Part shown: piece by piece, positions 8,080 to 18,293 of the stretch | Layout of the letters: every line of letters starts with the position of its first letter | Position numbering within the stretch: the stretch's first letter is position 1 | Assembly: GCA_017651265.1 (NCBI GenBank) | Contig: JAGCDO010000027.1 | Location: 1-64,000, forward strand | DNA length: 64,000 bases | Source of the DNA: Prevotella sp. | GTDB lineage: Bacteria > Bacteroidota > Bacteroidia > Bacteroidales > Bacteroidaceae | Reading direction: 5' to 3' | Notes under the pieces: model-generated | Databases searched by the model: none | Told to the model about the DNA's origin: nothing | Seen by the model: only the letters and a program-made list of their open reading frames with translations | Translations under genes and position numbers: made by a program

Positions 8080-9111
8080 ATGAATATCATGAAACAACGG
8101 AGAACATCATTAAAAGATCTGGCTGAACAATTGGGAGTCAGCATCGCAACGGTCTCTCGGGCGTTGAGGAACTCGCATGAGGTAGGGGATGAGATGAAGC
8201 AGAAGGTTCAGGCTTTGGCCAAGGAACTGAACTACCGACCGAATCCCTTTGCGCAAGGACTCCGTAGTGAGGCGCCGAAGATGATAGGTGTCGTGCTTCC
8301 CAATCTTGTTACTCATTTCAATGCATCCGTTCTCGATGGGATAGAAGAATATGCCACGAAGGAAGGCTACTCGGTGATCAGTGCCAATTCGCATGAAGAC
8401 CACACACACGAGGAGCAGGCTGTAGAGAACTTTGTCAGCATGCACGTGGAAGGCATCATTGCTTGTCTGGCGCAGGATACGGTGGATTACAAACACTTTG
8501 AGGTGATTAACGAGATGGGTATTCCTCTGGTGTTCTTTGCCCGTACCTGTATGCAAGACCGGTTCTCTTGTGTCACAGGCAACGGAGCTGAGGCTGCCCA
8601 GGAAGCCACGCAGCATCTGATCGATACAGGCAGTCGTCGTATTGCCTTTCTGGGTGGTCCTAACCACCTGGATATGGTGCAGCGGCGAAAACATGGTTAC
8701 CTGGAAGCGCTTCGTGAGAACAAGATAGCCATTGACCGTTCCTTGGTGGTGAGCGGGAAGATGGACTTTGTGGAAGCCCGCGAGGCAGCCCTTCGATTGT
8801 TGGACCGGGAGGATCGTCCAGATGCGATCCTTGCCGTGAATGATACGGTGACATTTGCTGCCTTTGATGCCATCAAGACCCGTCATCTGCGTATTCCGCA
8901 AGACGTGGCCATCATTGGTTTCACGGAGAATGATGCTTCGACATTTGTCACTCCTAAGCTCACTGTAATTAAGGATCAGGCGCATCAGCTGGGAGAGAAG
9001 GCATGTGAGTTGCTCCTGAGAAGAATCAAGGGAGATACCAGAATCTATCGGGAGATCATCCCCATGACGCTGGAGATCAGAGAGAGTTCAGATAAGAAGA
9101 AACTACTATAA
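8080..9111 (+). CDS. LacI-family transcriptional regulator
   Basis: The product has 343 residues. An N-terminal LacI helix-turn-helix (SLKDLAEQLGVSIATVSRAL, about residues 10-29) with the hinge helix (NYRPNPFAQGLR, about 54-65) is followed by a periplasmic-binding-protein-like effector domain. Two starts (8080 and 8089) both keep the whole domain. It lies 6 bases upstream of a hybrid two-component regulator and upstream of GH31, GH127 and GH2 genes. It therefore probably responds to a sugar released by those enzymes. A palindromic site in its own promoter suggests autoregulation. Confidence 0.9.
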   Translation: MNIMKQRRTSLKDLAEQLGVSIATVSRALRNSHEVGDEMKQKVQALAKELNYRPNPFAQGLRSEAPKMIGVVLPNLVTHFNASVLDGIEEYATKEGYSVISANSHEDHTHEEQAVENFVSMHVEGIIACLAQDTVDYKHFEVINEMGIPLVFFARTCMQDRFSCVTGNGAEAAQEATQHLIDTGSRRIAFLGGPNHLDMVQRRKHGYLEALRENKIAIDRSLVVSGKMDFVEAREAALRLLDREDRPDAILAVNDTVTFAAFDAIKTRHLRIPQDVAIIGFTENDASTFVTPKLTVIKDQAHQLGEKACELLLRRIKGDTRIYREIIPMTLEIRESSDKKKLL

Positions 9112-9117
9112 ACTGCG

Positions 9118-12100
9118 ATGAGAAAGGTCGTTTTATTATTTACCATATGTTTTTGTGCTGTTTATCTCGGCACTTCGCGAGTAATGGCGCAGACGGCGGG
9201 ACCACATTTCCGTACGATTGGTCTCAGACAAGGACTGTCGAACAGTCAGGTGGGCTGTTTCCTCAAAGACAGTCGTGGCTATGTGTGGTTCGGCACCTTG
9301 TCGGGGTTGGACCGCTTTGACGGTTTCCGTTTCAAGAATTTCTATTCCACTTCTGATACCCTTTCGTTGTTAAGTGATTATATCACCCGTCTTGAGGAAG
9401 ATGTCAACGGGGATATCTGGGTGGAGACGATGGCTGGCTATTGTCTTTATCATCCCGCAACAGAGTCGTTCAACAGGAACATGGAGGCGTGGATGAAGGC
9501 AAGAGGAATGGAGGGTATTCCCAACAGAGTGCTGGTCGATTCGAAGAAACAGTTGTGGATAGCGGTGAACGGTCGTGGTGTCTATACCTTGAAAGAGGGG
9601 AGTAAAGGCAGTAAGGCACGACTCTTTCCGGTTGGTCAGCAGCATGTGTTTACAGATATCTGTGAGACACCGAAAGGCGTGGCGGTTATTGACGACCACG
9701 GGGTGATCATCACGATTATGCCCGACTCGTCGCCTCAGGGAGGGAAGGTGCTGGTGAACAACTACCTTCCGAAACACGCTGCTCCTACATATAAAGCCTA
9801 TCATCTCCGTGTGGATAGTAAGAACCGCTATTGGGTGAGCACCGACGGTCTGTCCATGGTTTGCTGTCCTGCCTCCCGTTCTGCCTCAGAGCAGTGGTTC
9901 CCAACCATTGAGCAATGGCTTTCTGCCCAAGGCATTCATTATGAAGGGGGGAGGTTACTCCTATCAGACTTGGTTGAAGACAATAATGGTAATCTGTGGA
10001 TGGCCACTGATCATGCCGGTCTGCTGAAGATCGACAAGGATCATCAGCTGTCTGTTTACCACGCTGAGCACAGGATGAGCGGCGCCTTACCTGACAATAC
10101 CTTGCAGAGTTTGATGCTCGATGATAACGGAGCCCTTTGGATTGGTACACTGAAGAACGGTGCCGCCTATCTGTGGGAGGGGGCAACCCGTTTCCCCTTG
10201 CTGCCGTTGGGCGATATTTGTACGATGGTGGAAGACCGTGTAGGAAATCTCTGGTGTGGCACGAACGACAAGGGTATTATCTGCTACCAGCCGCTGACAG
10301 GTACGCAGCGTGTCTATCGGAAGAATGAGACAGGCTTGGGAACTGATGTGGTGATATGCTCGTTGATGGCTTCCGATGGTTCGCTTTGGTTCGGAACCTT
10401 CCAGGGTGGCATTGCGCATTACAAGGATGGGCATTTTCAGGTTTATCGAGTAAAAGACGGACTGGCCAACGATAACGTCTGGTCGTTGGCGGAGTCACCC
10501 GACGGTCATATATGGGTAGGTACCTTAGGTGGCGGTCTGCAGGAGCTGGATGTGAAGACAGGTAAGTGGACAACCTACGATACGAAGAATTCCAAACTGC
10601 TGTCTGATTATATCTCTACGATCTTCATCGACAAAGAAGGGAACATCCTAATCGGTCATTCACAAATCCTCTCACGGATGGATGCCAAGACCCGTCAGTT
10701 CACCCGTATGGAGAAAACACGCAGCGGTCAGCCCTTCATCAATTCCATGCCTAACCATATCCTCATAGACAGTCGTGGTCTGATATGGATTGCCACCTCT
10801 TCTGGTGTGAACGTCTATGATCCCCAAACCGATCAGCTGATGACGATGCGGGGTATGAGCTGTTCCTTGGTAGAGGATTTGAACCATAACGTGTGGGTTG
10901 TCTCAGATAACGGACTGACACAGGTGAGGGTGATCAAGAACGAGAAAGGCTGGGCATTGGAAGCCTCCACCTACGACAGTCTTGACGGTCTGCAGGACAG
11001 ACAGTTTAACTTGCGCAGTATCCTGGTGTCGAGGATGGGTGATGTATTGGTAGGCGGACAGGATGGTATCAATGTGGTGCCACGTCATCACCAGCATGAG
11101 AAACAGGCAGAATCACATGCCTTGTTTACGGGTCTGATCCTTTTCGACCATCCCCTGGCAGTGGGTGAGGAGTATAATGGAAGGGTAATCCTCAAAGAAG
11201 CGTTGCAGGAGAGCAAACGCCTGGTGTTGAAATACAGTGAGAACGCATTTACTATCCAACTGGCTGCCAGCAGCTTTGTGTATCCTTCCCGTAAACAGTA
11301 TCTCTACCGACTGGTGGGTTTCAACGACCAATGGCTGCGTACGAGTTCATGGCGGAGCGATGTTACCTATACCAACCTCTCCCCAGGCACCTATCGCTTG
11401 CAGGTGCAGGTGCTCGACCGTTATGGGAAACCGTATCCGGAGATCAGTGAACTGGAGATTGTCATCCGTCCACCATTCTACCGGTCGATATGGGCCATCA
11501 TGGCATATATCCTCTTAGGCTGCGGTCTGCTGTATTACATCTATTATCGGATCATGACTCGCCAGAAGCAGAAGATGGACGAGATGAAGATGCAGTTCTA
11601 CACCAACGCCAGTCATGAACTGCGCACCCCGCTAACCCTGATTATCTCACCCTTGTCACACATGATTAGCAAGGAAGAGGACGAGGAGAAGCGTTCCCAG
11701 CTCTCATTGGTGCACCGCAATGCTGAGAAGCTGCTGACCTTGGTAAACGATATCCTGGATTTCCGCAAACTCGATGCGAAGAAGGTGGAACTGAATCCTG
11801 TGATGGGCGACATCGTGGAGCGTATCAGCAGTATCTGTCAGTCGTTCCGTCTGTTGCAAGACAAACCCATCAAACTCTTGTTCGAGTCGTCTGAGAAATC
11901 CCTGCTGATGTCATACGATGATGAGAAGATGACCAAGGTGATGAATAACCTCTTGTCGAATGCTTACAAATATACAGATCAAGGTGAGGTTCGTGTCTCC
12001 TTGTCAACAGTGGAGCAATCCTCCAAGCTGCAGATATGCGTGAGTGATACCGGTAAGGGCATCAGTGATGAAGACAAGAAACATGTCTTTGAGCGGTTCT

Positions 12101-13083
12101 ACCAGGTTCGCTCCAAGGAAAAGCAGCCCTATGGGGCAAGTGGCGTGGGACTGAACTTGGTGAAAGACTTTGTGGAGATGCACGGTGGAACAGTTTCTGT
12201 TGCGGATAACCCGGGCGGTGGCTCGGTATTCACCGTACTCCTGCCGATCAATAAGACCGATGAGGAACCTGTTGTGACTCCTGTAGCAGAAGAGGAACCA
12301 TCAGTTCCTCAGAAACCACAAGAAACCGTCAAGGCCGACTTGCTGATCGTTGATGATAGTGATGACTTCCTGGAATTCATGTCAGGCGTGATGGCTGACA
12401 GCTATCAGGTTCGTGTGGCCCATGATGGTATGGAAGCCCTGTCTTTGGTGAAAGAACGGAAACCTGATATTATCCTGAGCGACGTGATGATGCCGGTGAT
12501 GGATGGTATCGAGCTCTGTCGTGCCATCAAGGGTAACCACGAGACGGAACGGATTCCGTTTGTGCTCCTTACGGCACGTATGGCACAGGAGAGTAAGATC
12601 GAGGGAATGGAGAGCGGTGCAGATGACTATATCACCAAACCGTTCAACATCGATCTGCTGACCTTGCGAATGAATAATCTGCTGAAGTGGAAACGCAGCG
12701 GTAGAACCAGTCGTTTGGAACCGCAGGTAAAGGAGATCGAGATCACCTCTCTGGATGAGAAGTTGGTGAAGGATGCTACGGAATATGTGGAGCAGAATAT
12801 CAGTGATGATGAGTTGTCGGTTGAGACCTTGAGCTCCGTCCTGAACATGTCACGAGTCCATCTGTATAAGAAACTGCTGTCGCTGACCGGTAATACACCT
12901 TCAGAGTTCATTCGTCTGATCCGTCTTCGTCGTGCTGAGCAGTTGTTGCGCCAGAGTCAATTGAATGTGGCAGAGGTGTCGTATGCCGTGGGATTCAATA
13001 ATCCTCGCTATTTCTCGAAGTACTTCCGTGAGATGTATGGAATGACACCATCACAATATAAGGATAAATACAAGGAGAATTAA
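9118..13083 (+). CDS. Hybrid two-component system sensor/regulator (HTCS)
   Basis: The product has 1321 residues. A signal peptide (about 1-24) is followed by a periplasmic sensor of two-component-regulator propeller repeats (about 30-720; recurring DxxGxxWxGT-type blades) and a Y_Y_Y domain (about 725-785). One membrane segment (about 788-808) follows. The histidine kinase has phosphoacceptor H833 in SHELRTPLTL and an HATPase domain. A receiver domain with D1122 in SDVMMPVMDG and a C-terminal AraC-type HTH (about 1215-1318) complete it. This is the classical Bacteroidota polysaccharide-utilisation regulator, in which periplasmic oligosaccharide binds the sensor and the AraC domain activates glycosidase genes. 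It is probably co-transcribed with lacI, and its likely targets are the GH genes starting at 13201. Confidence 0.95.
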   Translation: MRKVVLLFTICFCAVYLGTSRVMAQTAGPHFRTIGLRQGLSNSQVGCFLKDSRGYVWFGTLSGLDRFDGFRFKNFYSTSDTLSLLSDYITRLEEDVNGDIWVETMAGYCLYHPATESFNRNMEAWMKARGMEGIPNRVLVDSKKQLWIAVNGRGVYTLKEGSKGSKARLFPVGQQHVFTDICETPKGVAVIDDHGVIITIMPDSSPQGGKVLVNNYLPKHAAPTYKAYHLRVDSKNRYWVSTDGLSMVCCPASRSASEQWFPTIEQWLSAQGIHYEGGRLLLSDLVEDNNGNLWMATDHAGLLKIDKDHQLSVYHAEHRMSGALPDNTLQSLMLDDNGALWIGTLKNGAAYLWEGATRFPLLPLGDICTMVEDRVGNLWCGTNDKGIICYQPLTGTQRVYRKNETGLGTDVVICSLMASDGSLWFGTFQGGIAHYKDGHFQVYRVKDGLANDNVWSLAESPDGHIWVGTLGGGLQELDVKTGKWTTYDTKNSKLLSDYISTIFIDKEGNILIGHSQILSRMDAKTRQFTRMEKTRSGQPFINSMPNHILIDSRGLIWIATSSGVNVYDPQTDQLMTMRGMSCSLVEDLNHNVWVVSDNGLTQVRVIKNEKGWALEASTYDSLDGLQDRQFNLRSILVSRMGDVLVGGQDGINVVPRHHQHEKQAESHALFTGLILFDHPLAVGEEYNGRVILKEALQESKRLVLKYSENAFTIQLAASSFVYPSRKQYLYRLVGFNDQWLRTSSWRSDVTYTNLSPGTYRLQVQVLDRYGKPYPEISELEIVIRPPFYRSIWAIMAYILLGCGLLYYIYYRIMTRQKQKMDEMKMQFYTNASHELRTPLTLIISPLSHMISKEEDEEKRSQLSLVHRNAEKLLTLVNDILDFRKLDAKKVELNPVMGDIVERISSICQSFRLLQDKPIKLLFESSEKSLLMSYDDEKMTKVMNNLLSNAYKYTDQGEVRVSLSTVEQSSKLQICVSDTGKGISDEDKKHVFERFYQVRSKEKQPYGASGVGLNLVKDFVEMHGGTVSVADNPGGGSVFTVLLPINKTDEEPVVTPVAEEEPSVPQKPQETVKADLLIVDDSDDFLEFMSGVMADSYQVRVAHDGMEALSLVKERKPDIILSDVMMPVMDGIELCRAIKGNHETERIPFVLLTARMAQESKIEGMESGADDYITKPFNIDLLTLRMNNLLKWKRSGRTSRLEPQVKEIEITSLDEKLVKDATEYVEQNISDDELSVETLSSVLNMSRVHLYKKLLSLTGNTPSEFIRLIRLRRAEQLLRQSQLNVAEVSYAVGFNNPRYFSKYFREMYGMTPSQYKDKYKEN

Positions 13084-13115
13084 CATCTCATACATCGTTT
13101 TGAAACATACGTGAC

Positions 13116-13145
13116 TTTATATGTGCGTTTTTTTCCGTATCTTTG
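13116..13145 (+). promoter_or_regulatory. Promoter of the GH31-GH127-GH2-GH31 operon
   Basis: TATCTTTG (13138-13145) is a good -7 box, with only a weak TTTA-like -33 element (13116-13119). A weak -33 would suit an activator-dependent promoter controlled by the HTCS. The leader to 13201 is about 50 bases. Confidence 0.55.
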
Positions 13146-13200
13146 CATCGTTAATTTGATACATTAAACAAAAATACTAATAAAATACCAATAAAAAAGA

Positions 13201-16188
13201 ATGAGAAGCGCGAAATTATTCGTTCCAGCCATTCTGCTGTCTGTATCCACCGCGGTACAGGCAGCAGGATTTGAGAAGAATGGAAACAGTGTTACTGTTC
13301 ATGTGAGCGAACCGGCTAAGAATGGTGCCAAGATGGTACGACTGCAAGTGATGAACGATCGGATTATCCGTGTGCAGGCCACCTGCGAGGATGCTTTCCC
13401 CACAAAGAGCAGTCTGATGATTGTTCCACAGAGCACCAAACTAGTGAGTTTTGATGTGACAGAGAACCCAGATGAGGTGAGGGTGAAAGCGAAGGGTGTG
13501 CAGGCGGTTGTCAGCAAGTCGTCTGGTGCCATCACCTTCTACGACGGTAACGGTAACCAGTTACTGAAGGAGGCGAAGGATGGTAAGACCTTCAAGCATT
13601 TCACGGTTCCCGAGCGGGAATACGGTCTTAAGGGCGGTCCTGCCATCACAGAAGAAATGAAACACGGTCTGCAGTGGCAGATGAAGTTCGACAGTCCTGC
13701 CGATGAGGCTTTCTACGGACTCGGTCAGCATCAGTCGGAAGAGCTGAACATGAAGGGTAAGAACGAAGATCTCTTCCAGTATAATACCAAGGTGAGTATT
13801 CCGTTTGTCCTCTCCAACAAGAACTATGGCATCTTGTGGGATTCCTATTCCTTCTGCCGCTTTGGTAATCCCGATGATTATCTTCAGTTGAACCGTGCCT
13901 TCAAGCTCTATGACAAGAATGGTAAGGAAGGTCATCTTACGGGAACCTATATCGACAGGATGGGAAAGAAACTGGTGCGCGATGAGGATTCCATCTATTA
14001 TGAATACGGTTATCCTGCAGCATCAGAGATTGCTAATCAAACCGACAATGGCGGCATCAAGAACCTACCGAAGGGCTTCAGTCTGCAAGGTGCCAATGTG
14101 GTGTATGAGGGCTTTATCGAGCCGGAGTGCTGTGGTCAGTGTGAAGGCAAGGAGCAGCTCTATCAGTTCATTCTCTACTATGCAGGCTATATCAAGGTGT
14201 ATATTGATGGTAAGGAGGTAGTAGCCGAACGCTGGCGTACTGCTTGGAACCCCAATACCTATAAGTTCAGTGCAATGCTGAAGAAAGGAAAGAAGGCGCA
14301 GCTTCGTATTGAATGGCAGCCGGATGGCGGAGAGAGCTATTGCGGACTCCGTGTGTCTGCCCCTCGCTCAGAGGAGGAACGCGGACAGCTGAGTATCTGG
14401 AGTGAGATGGCCCGCGATATGGACTACTACTTTATTGCTGGTAATAACTTCGATGACATTATCTCTGGCTACCGCACTCTGACCGGTAAGGCACCTGTCT
14501 ATCCGAAATGGGTGCTGGGTTTCTGGCAGAGCAGGGAACGATATAAGACGCAGACTGAGGTGGAAGAGACCCTGAAGGAGTTCCGCGACCGTCAGATTCC
14601 TATTGATAATATCGTACAGGACTGGAACTACTGGAAGGAGGATCAGTGGGGAAGTCATCAGTTCGAGGCTTCACGTTTCCCCAATCCTCAGGCAATGCTC
14701 GACAACGTACATCAGATGCATGGTCGTTTCATGATTTCCGTCTGGCCGAAGTTCTACGTGAATACCGACAATTACAAGGAACTTGATTCAAATGGATGGA
14801 TGTACACACAAGCTGTGAAAGATGATATACACGACTGGGTTGGTCGTGGTTACGTGGGAGGATTCTATGATGCCTACGATGCTGATGCCCGAAAGGTATT
14901 CTGGCGACAGATGGACGAGAACCTCTATACCAAGTATAAGCATGGTATTGATGCTTGGTGGATGGATGCTTCTGAGCCGAATGTGCGCGACTGTACCCCG
15001 ATGTGGTACCGAAAGGCTTTGTGCGGACCTACCGCCCTCGGCACATCCACGGAGTATTTCAATGCTTATTCCACAGTGAATGCCGATGCCATCTACAACG
15101 GTCAGCGTTCTGTCTTCAAGGGAGCCAACAACGAACCGCGTGTCTTCCTCCTTACCCGTAGTGGTTTTGCAGGAGAGCAGCGTTATTCTACTGCCACATG
15201 GAGTGGAGATATCGGTACCCGTTGGGAGGATATGCGGGCTCAGATGACTGCCGGACTGAACTATTCCATGAGTGGAATACCGTTCTGGGGAATGGATCAG
15301 GGTGGTTTCTGCGTGGAGAACCGTTATGTAGCTGCCCAGCAGGAGTATGACAAAACGGGCGTTGAGAACAGTGATCTCAAGGAATGGCGTGAGTTACAGA
15401 CACGTTGGAACCAGTTCGGATGCTTCATTCCTTTGTTCCGCGCTCATGGGCAATGGCCGTTGCGCGAGGTGTGGAACATCGCTCCAGAGAATCATCCGGC
15501 TTACCAGACCATCGTATGGTACGACAAGCTGCGCTACCGACTGATGCCTTATCTCTATTCAATGGCAGGCTGGGCGCATTTCAAGGACTATACACTGATG
15601 CGCGGACTGGTGATGGATTTTAATGGGGATGAGAATGTGCTGGATATTCCCGACCAGTGGATGTTCGGACCGGCACTGATGGCTTGTCCGGTAGGTTATT
15701 ACAAAGCCCGTAACCGCAGTGTCTATTTCCCGAAGCAGTGTGGCTGGTATGATTTCTATACGGGCGACTATATCGAAGGTGGACAGCGACTGGTTGTGGA
15801 TGCTCCGTATGAGAAGATTCCGGTGTTTGTCCGCGAGGGTAGCATCATCCCGTTCGGACCGGCTATGCAGTACAGTGACGAGAAACCGGCTGAGCTCATC
15901 AACCTCTATGTCTATGCTGGAGCTGATGCTACCTTCCAGCTCTATGAAGACGAGGGTACGAACTACAACTACGAGAAGGGCAAGTATGCCACCATCGATA
16001 TCCGTTATGAGGAGGCAACCAAGACCGTTACCATCGGAAAGCGGATGGGCTCTTTCAACGGTATGCTCAAGAACCGTCGTTTCAACATCGTGCTGATCAG
16101 CAAGGATGCTGCTAAGGCGCTTAACCTCGACAATCCGGAGGGTAAGATGGTGAACTACAGCGGTAAGGAAGTGCGTGTTGTCCTGTAA
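13201..16188 (+). CDS. Glycoside hydrolase family 31, probable alpha-xylosidase with PA14 insertion
   Basis: The product is a 995-residue exported enzyme (signal peptide about 1-22, ending VQAAG). The GH31 N-terminal beta-sandwich is interrupted by a PA14-like module (about residues 300-390, FIEPE...YAGYIKVYIDGK...). The (beta/alpha)8 barrel follows, with catalytic nucleophile D589 in WWMDASEPN, and then the C-terminal sandwich domains. The PA14 arrangement is that of the xyloglucan alpha-xylosidases of Bacteroides. The likely reaction is removal of alpha-1,6-xylose from xyloglucan oligosaccharides in the periplasm; alpha-glucosidase activity is the alternative. It is the first gene of a four-gene GH operon, 18 bases before the GH127 gene. 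Confidence 0.88.
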   Translation: MRSAKLFVPAILLSVSTAVQAAGFEKNGNSVTVHVSEPAKNGAKMVRLQVMNDRIIRVQATCEDAFPTKSSLMIVPQSTKLVSFDVTENPDEVRVKAKGVQAVVSKSSGAITFYDGNGNQLLKEAKDGKTFKHFTVPEREYGLKGGPAITEEMKHGLQWQMKFDSPADEAFYGLGQHQSEELNMKGKNEDLFQYNTKVSIPFVLSNKNYGILWDSYSFCRFGNPDDYLQLNRAFKLYDKNGKEGHLTGTYIDRMGKKLVRDEDSIYYEYGYPAASEIANQTDNGGIKNLPKGFSLQGANVVYEGFIEPECCGQCEGKEQLYQFILYYAGYIKVYIDGKEVVAERWRTAWNPNTYKFSAMLKKGKKAQLRIEWQPDGGESYCGLRVSAPRSEEERGQLSIWSEMARDMDYYFIAGNNFDDIISGYRTLTGKAPVYPKWVLGFWQSRERYKTQTEVEETLKEFRDRQIPIDNIVQDWNYWKEDQWGSHQFEASRFPNPQAMLDNVHQMHGRFMISVWPKFYVNTDNYKELDSNGWMYTQAVKDDIHDWVGRGYVGGFYDAYDADARKVFWRQMDENLYTKYKHGIDAWWMDASEPNVRDCTPMWYRKALCGPTALGTSTEYFNAYSTVNADAIYNGQRSVFKGANNEPRVFLLTRSGFAGEQRYSTATWSGDIGTRWEDMRAQMTAGLNYSMSGIPFWGMDQGGFCVENRYVAAQQEYDKTGVENSDLKEWRELQTRWNQFGCFIPLFRAHGQWPLREVWNIAPENHPAYQTIVWYDKLRYRLMPYLYSMAGWAHFKDYTLMRGLVMDFNGDENVLDIPDQWMFGPALMACPVGYYKARNRSVYFPKQCGWYDFYTGDYIEGGQRLVVDAPYEKIPVFVREGSIIPFGPAMQYSDEKPAELINLYVYAGADATFQLYEDEGTNYNYEKGKYATIDIRYEEATKTVTIGKRMGSFNGMLKNRRFNIVLISKDAAKALNLDNPEGKMVNYSGKEVRVVL

Positions 16189-16206
16189 CTAATTGATGAA
16201 ACAATC

Positions 16207-18282
16207 ATGAAGAGACTATCTATCTTTGTGGTCCTTACCTTGATAGTGATAGGCGTAAGGGCTCAGAAAACCGATGTAGTAAACAACGGCTATCCTATTG
16301 GACAGGTTCCGTTTACGGCAGTTAAGATTATGCCCAACACCTTCTGGGGTCAGCGTATCAAGGCTGCCCGTGAGGTGACCATCCCTCTGGCGTTCAGCAA
16401 GTGCGAGAGTGAGCATCGTTACAAGAACTTCGAGATGGCCGCCTATACCCTGCAGCATCCGGGGCATCCTGGATTGGAAACAGCCGAGTGGGATGTGGCT
16501 AAGTTCATGGGTTTCTCGTTTGATGATACCGATGTGTATAAGACCATCGAAGGGGCCAGCTATGTGCTGCAGACCTATCCTGACAAGCGTTTAAAGGCGT
16601 ATATCGACTCGGTGCTGGATATCGTGGCAGCAGCTCAGGAACCTGATGGTTACCTTTATACTGCCCGCACCATCAATCCCAACCATCCGCATGGCTGGGC
16701 TGGTAAGCACAGGTGGGAGAGGGTAGAGGTGTTGAGTCATGAACTCTACAACCTGGGACATATGGTGGATGCTGCTTGTGCCCACTATCAGGCTACGGGG
16801 AGTGACAAGTTCCTGAACATCGCCAAACGCTATGCCGACTGTGTGATCCGTGAGGTAGGTCCGAACCAGGGACAGGCTTGTGTTGTTCCCGGGCATCAGA
16901 TTGCCGAGATGGCGCTGGCCCGACTTTATGTGCTCACTGGTGAGAAGAAATACCTTGATCAGGCCAAGTTCTTCCTCGATATGCGTGGAAAGACTTCTAT
17001 CCACGATATCTATTCCCAAAGCGACAAACCTATTCTCGAACAGAAAGAGGCGTGGGGACATGCAGTCAGAGCCGGATATATGTATTCGGGCATTGCCGAC
17101 GTGGCTGCCCTCACAGGCGACAAAGACTATATCCGTACCATTGATGCTATCTGGCAGAATATCGTCAGTCGTAAGTACTACATCACTGGTGGTGTGGGTG
17201 CCCGTCATTCGGGAGAGTCATTCGGTGCCGACTATGAGCTGCCCAACCTGACTGCCTATAACGAGACGTGCGCTGCCATTGCGATGGTGTATCTGTTCTA
17301 CCGTATGTTCCTGCTGCATGGCGAGGCGAAGTATATCGACTGTCTGGAGCGTACGCTTTATAATGGTGTCATCAGTGGAATGTCTATCGACGGCGGACGA
17401 TTCTTCTATCCCAATCCGCTGAGTGCAGACGGAAGGTATATGTTCAATGCCGATAACACCAATACGCGCCAGCCTTGGTTCGGTTGCGCCTGCTGTCCGA
17501 GTAATCTCTGTCGTTTCATCCCTTCCTTGCCCGGATATATGTATGCTGTGCATGGTGGAAAGGATGCATATTGTCCTTCTGTCTATGTCAACCTCTTTGC
17601 GGGCAGTACTGCCACGATGCAGGTGAATGGTAAGAAGGTGGAACTGGAGCAGCAGACCAACTATCCTTGGAATGGTGATGTGGCTATCCGTGTGAAGGCG
17701 AATCAGGCAGGACTGTTTACCATGAAAGTGAGAATACCCGGATGGGTGCATGGTGAGGTGGTGCCCACCGATCTCTATACCTATGCAGATAAAGAACAAC
17801 TGGGTTATACGGTCAATATCAACGGACAGCAGATTACGAAGGATGGTTCAGCACCTGCCATGGATAAAGATGGCTATGTATCCATTACCCGTAAATGGAA
17901 GAAAGGGGATGTGGTGAATGTTCATTTCGATATGAAGGTGCGCACCGTCAAAGCTCACCGCCGTGTTGCTGCTGACCAAGGTAAGCTATCTGTGGAACGC
18001 GGTCCGCTGGTATATTGTGCTGAGGCCGTTGATAACACCGGAATGGATATCTTCAACTTCCTGCTGACAGGTAATCCTGCTTTCCAAGTAATCGACAACC
18101 CCACGCTTGTTGGAGGCATCCAGCAGATAACGGCTAACGGTCAGGTACTAAACTATGACAGCAATGGAAGGGTGACCGCCAGCGATGCAGTCATCAAACT
18201 CATTCCTTACTATGCCTGGAACCACCGTGGTGCAGGTAAGATGCAAGTATGGCTAACCAATCAAATCATCAACAATAATTAA
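16207..18282 (+). CDS. Glycoside hydrolase family 127 (DUF1680), probable beta-L-arabinofuranosidase
   Basis: The product has 691 residues with a signal peptide (about 1-20). The GH127 zinc/catalytic set is present: E353 and C355 in YNETCAA, and C429-C430 in CACCPSN. In the family the vicinal Cys pair, the Cys of ETC and the Glu bind zinc, and one Cys acts as nucleophile. The family releases beta-L-arabinofuranose, for example from arabinoxyloglucan, pectin or glycoprotein arabinans. It sits between an alpha-xylosidase-like GH31 and a beta-galactosidase-like GH2 in one operon (gaps 18 and 11 bases). This fits an attack on arabinose-decorated side chains. Confidence 0.9.
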   Translation: MKRLSIFVVLTLIVIGVRAQKTDVVNNGYPIGQVPFTAVKIMPNTFWGQRIKAAREVTIPLAFSKCESEHRYKNFEMAAYTLQHPGHPGLETAEWDVAKFMGFSFDDTDVYKTIEGASYVLQTYPDKRLKAYIDSVLDIVAAAQEPDGYLYTARTINPNHPHGWAGKHRWERVEVLSHELYNLGHMVDAACAHYQATGSDKFLNIAKRYADCVIREVGPNQGQACVVPGHQIAEMALARLYVLTGEKKYLDQAKFFLDMRGKTSIHDIYSQSDKPILEQKEAWGHAVRAGYMYSGIADVAALTGDKDYIRTIDAIWQNIVSRKYYITGGVGARHSGESFGADYELPNLTAYNETCAAIAMVYLFYRMFLLHGEAKYIDCLERTLYNGVISGMSIDGGRFFYPNPLSADGRYMFNADNTNTRQPWFGCACCPSNLCRFIPSLPGYMYAVHGGKDAYCPSVYVNLFAGSTATMQVNGKKVELEQQTNYPWNGDVAIRVKANQAGLFTMKVRIPGWVHGEVVPTDLYTYADKEQLGYTVNINGQQITKDGSAPAMDKDGYVSITRKWKKGDVVNVHFDMKVRTVKAHRRVAADQGKLSVERGPLVYCAEAVDNTGMDIFNFLLTGNPAFQVIDNPTLVGGIQQITANGQVLNYDSNGRVTASDAVIKLIPYYAWNHRGAGKMQVWLTNQIINNN

Positions 18283-18293
18283 AGACAAGACTT